Shown piece after piece: positions 6,539 to 7,959 of a DNA stretch of 7,959 bases. A program made the position numbers and the translations under genes. Below the pieces are notes generated by a model. The model did no database searches, was not told where the DNA came from, and saw only the letters and a program-made list of their open reading frames with translations. Numbering within the stretch: position 1 is the stretch's first letter; every line of letters starts with the position of its first letter. This DNA comes from Planctomycetota bacterium (lineage in GTDB: Bacteria > Planctomycetota > UBA1135 > GCA-002686595). Location of the stretch: contig JAJDES010000458.1 of the NCBI GenBank assembly GCA_029259675.1, positions 1 through 7,959 on the forward strand. Reading direction: 5' to 3'.

Positions 6539-7486
6539 GTGCTGGCCGGCATGGCACTCTCAAGTTTAGCTCTACTGGTCTTGCTTACTCCCCAGCTCAC
6601 ACAAGAGCCGCTCATTGATCTTGAACAGGCTCTTGGTGAAGCAAATTTTGTAGTTGAAGGTGAGTGGATCGAGGAAAGGGTCCTGCCGCCCATCTTTTTG
6701 GATTTGGACCCGGCGCCGGTGTTCGCGATTCGCGTTGATTCGTGGCTGTATGGCACGGATAGGGAAGATGTCATCTACATTCGAAGGCCGCGAGACGACA
6801 GTATCCAAGGACCTGCAAAAACAGGTGAAAGAGCCATCTTCCTGCTGAAAGAGATGCTCAGGTACCGCTTCGATGTCGAGCAAGGGAACAACGAGATGCC
6901 AACGCGCCTATTTGAGCAGGTGCCCGAACAATGCATTCCCATGCTGAATACTCCCCAAGGTTCCTTGCCAGACCTTAGCGCCTTCGGGGTCCCGTTTCAC
7001 TTGAGTGAGCCACCACCGATGTGTCGCGGCGCAGCCTTGCGTGCTTGGATCAAGTCCGCACTGAACGCATCCGCCCCGAGAATTCGCGTAGGTCCGGTAA
7101 TACGCATGATTGGTCGAACCAGTTTTGAACTGCTCCCCGACGGAAGCTGGAAGTTCCATGGCGGATTCAACAGAAACCAAAAGACTCCACCGCCGAAGAG
7201 AAGGGGCAGTATCGATCAAGACTCATTCGCCGCAATTCTTGACGTTGTGGATCCGAAGTACTTTTTCACTCTGCCCAAAGATGTCGGCACGGACAGAGCT
7301 CCATGCTTCGACTGGCTTCCTTTTGAAGTGAGAACCAGCTGGGGAGTTCACGAAGTCCGACTGTTTGACACCATTCGCACCCCACAAGAGCGCAAGGCCG
7401 ACGCGCATTGCAAAAGAATATTCGAAGCGCTCCCCATCGACCCGGAATGGTGGGGCGTACCCCGAACCTACTTCTTGCCGGAGTGA
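6539..7486 (+). CDS. Probable exported protein of unknown function, two modules
   Basis: The GTG at 6539 gives 315 residues, and an in-frame ATG lies at 6551. An in-frame stop at 6500 limits how far upstream the gene can begin. Residues 1-19 are hydrophobic (ALSSLALLVLL) and look like a signal peptide, although no basic n-region is included with this start. Residues about 34-106 contain FVVEGEWIEERV, then FAIRVDSWLYG, VIYIRRP and GERAIFLL. This pattern recurs in secreted bacterial proteins of unknown role. Residues about 184-300 (FELLPDGSWKFHGG, FAAILDVVDPKYFFTLP, D-x-x-P-C-F-D, HEVRLFDT and a final FEALPID) resemble the layout of DUF6438-type domains. That match is from pattern memory only. 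Four cysteines (132, 162, 256, 291) could form two disulfides. The base composition looks more AT-rich than in the two preceding genes. No enzyme motif is visible. Confidence 0.75.
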   Translation: MLAGMALSSLALLVLLTPQLTQEPLIDLEQALGEANFVVEGEWIEERVLPPIFLDLDPAPVFAIRVDSWLYGTDREDVIYIRRPRDDSIQGPAKTGERAIFLLKEMLRYRFDVEQGNNEMPTRLFEQVPEQCIPMLNTPQGSLPDLSAFGVPFHLSEPPPMCRGAALRAWIKSALNASAPRIRVGPVIRMIGRTSFELLPDGSWKFHGGFNRNQKTPPPKRRGSIDQDSFAAILDVVDPKYFFTLPKDVGTDRAPCFDWLPFEVRTSWGVHEVRLFDTIRTPQERKADAHCKRIFEALPIDPEWWGVPRTYFLPE

Positions 7487-7524
7487 GCGATTGAGCGATT
7501 GAGCGATTGAGCGACTGAGCGACT
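7485..7524 (+). repeat. Five tandem 8-bp units overlapping the stop codon of the 6539 gene
   Basis: The unit GAGCGATT occurs exactly three times (7485-7508), followed by two GAGCGACT variants (7509-7524). The first unit starts with the last two bases of the TGA stop at 7484-7486. The 8-bp period would shift the reading frame if copies changed, but the stop codon precedes most of the array, so the protein would not change. Confidence 0.85.
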
Positions 7525-7816
7525 GAATCGATTCAATCGCGCAGGCATATTCTCAACTGCATCAACTGCAGTGATCACGAGCAACCGTTGAACTCTGTGA
7601 ATTTTATTGGAACAGGCCGCCCGCTACCCAATCGGACAACCCATCTGCGATTCGATTGGCTCCACCACCGACATTTGATTGATTGGCTTTCACTTTCATG
7701 TGCCGCATCCCTCCCCGCTGTGGAGGCTTGGTTGTCGGTGTGAGTTCCAAGACCAAGGGTACGTCGCGCTTCTTCTTAGATCACCGTTCACAACTCTCGG
7801 GTCACATCTCAGGTTC
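7487..7816. other. 330-bp convergent intergenic region
   Basis: This gap lies between the end of the plus-strand 6539 gene and the end of the minus-strand partial gene. Apart from the tandem repeat and inverted repeat at its left end, I see only a short direct repeat (CAACTGCAT followed by CAACTGCAG, 7554-7571) and ATTGATTGATT near 7678. No gene or clear terminator is visible for either side. Confidence 0.5.
7519..7540 (+). repeat. 22-bp near-perfect inverted repeat at the end of the tandem array
   Basis: The central TGAATCGATTCA (7524-7535) is a perfect palindrome, and GCGA/TCGC extends it on both sides with a single C-A mismatch. As RNA it gives a stem of about nine pairs with a UCGA tetraloop. 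The right arm TCAATCGC also pairs perfectly with GCGATTGA, which occurs at 7487, 7495 and 7503 within the tandem array, so alternative stem registers exist. There is no T-run after it, so it is not a standard intrinsic terminator. Confidence 0.6.
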
Positions 7817-7957
7817 TCACCGCGTCAACTCAACTGCTACGGTTGAATCGGGAACAACTTTGACTTGGAAATTCCTGCGTTCACCGTCCGCGAATTCGAC
7901 CCAAATGTCGGTGACATAAACCGGAACCAGATCCAACCTGACCGATTCGTCGAAGGG
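7817..7957 (-). CDS. C-terminal end of an unidentified minus-strand protein, 5' partial
   Basis: Read from the right edge on the minus strand, one frame stays open for 46 codons and ends in TGA (7817-7819). The translation is strongly protein-like, with alternating hydrophobic and charged residues typical of beta strands: LDLVPVYVTDIWVEF, then FQVKVVPDS and VAVELTR at the end. The other two minus frames contain stops and look random, and the opposing plus-strand frame has poor composition. The fragment is too short to assign a family. A beta-sandwich C-terminus like that of the gene at 2-1489 is possible. The gene converges on the 6539 gene and continues beyond the window. Confidence 0.6.
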   Translation of the reverse strand, partial: PFDESVRLDLVPVYVTDIWVEFADGERRNFQVKVVPDSTVAVELTR

Positions 7958-7959
7958 TC

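Noticed and set aside
7683..7919. Plus-strand open frame of 78 codons near the right edge
   Set aside because: It begins with TTG, has unconvincing composition, and is antisense to the more protein-like minus-strand fragment.

Overview
The window is GC-rich bacterial DNA with long intergenic gaps and genes spaced singly rather than packed into operons. It holds four plus-strand genes and the tail of one minus-strand gene. The protein types point to a large-genome Gram-negative bacterium: multi-module carboxypeptidase-regulatory/Ig-like proteins, a Calx-beta plus choice-of-anchor-D plus reprolysin metalloprotease behind a Cys-polyGly leader, and a MocR-type regulator. Planctomycetota would fit best. 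This taxonomic guess is an inference from gene content and is not proven by any marker gene.

Layout. Positions 2-1489 are the C-terminal part of a surface or secreted protein made of tandem beta-sandwich modules. Positions 1490-2117 are non-coding and include a long imperfect stem-loop at 1837-1922. Positions 2118-3593 encode a MocR-family (GntR HTH plus aminotransferase-fold) regulator whose PLP pocket is partly degenerate. Positions 3594-3878 are intergenic. Positions 3879-6212 encode an exported M12B (reprolysin-like) zinc metalloprotease that appears to be inserted inside a choice-of-anchor-D/ASH beta-domain. Positions 6213-6538 are intergenic with several hairpins. Positions 6539-7486 encode a probably exported two-module protein of unknown function. 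Its stop codon merges into an 8-bp tandem repeat and a 22-bp inverted repeat. Positions 7487-7816 form a convergent intergenic gap. Positions 7817-7957 are the C-terminal end of a minus-strand gene that enters from the right edge.

How the genes relate. There is no clear operon. Apart from the MocR regulator, the plus-strand genes look like envelope or secreted proteins. A 28-29 bp element (GATTCAAAT, 4-5 bp, CCCCCCTT, 2 bp, TGCCG) lies upstream of both the metalloprotease gene and the 6539 gene and may be a shared regulatory site. I found no RNA genes, insertion sequences, CRISPR arrays or phage genes. The most unusual points are the split ASH domain around the protease, the loss of the expected PLP-binding acidic residues in the MocR protein, the shared upstream element, and the repeat/hairpin that begins inside a stop codon.
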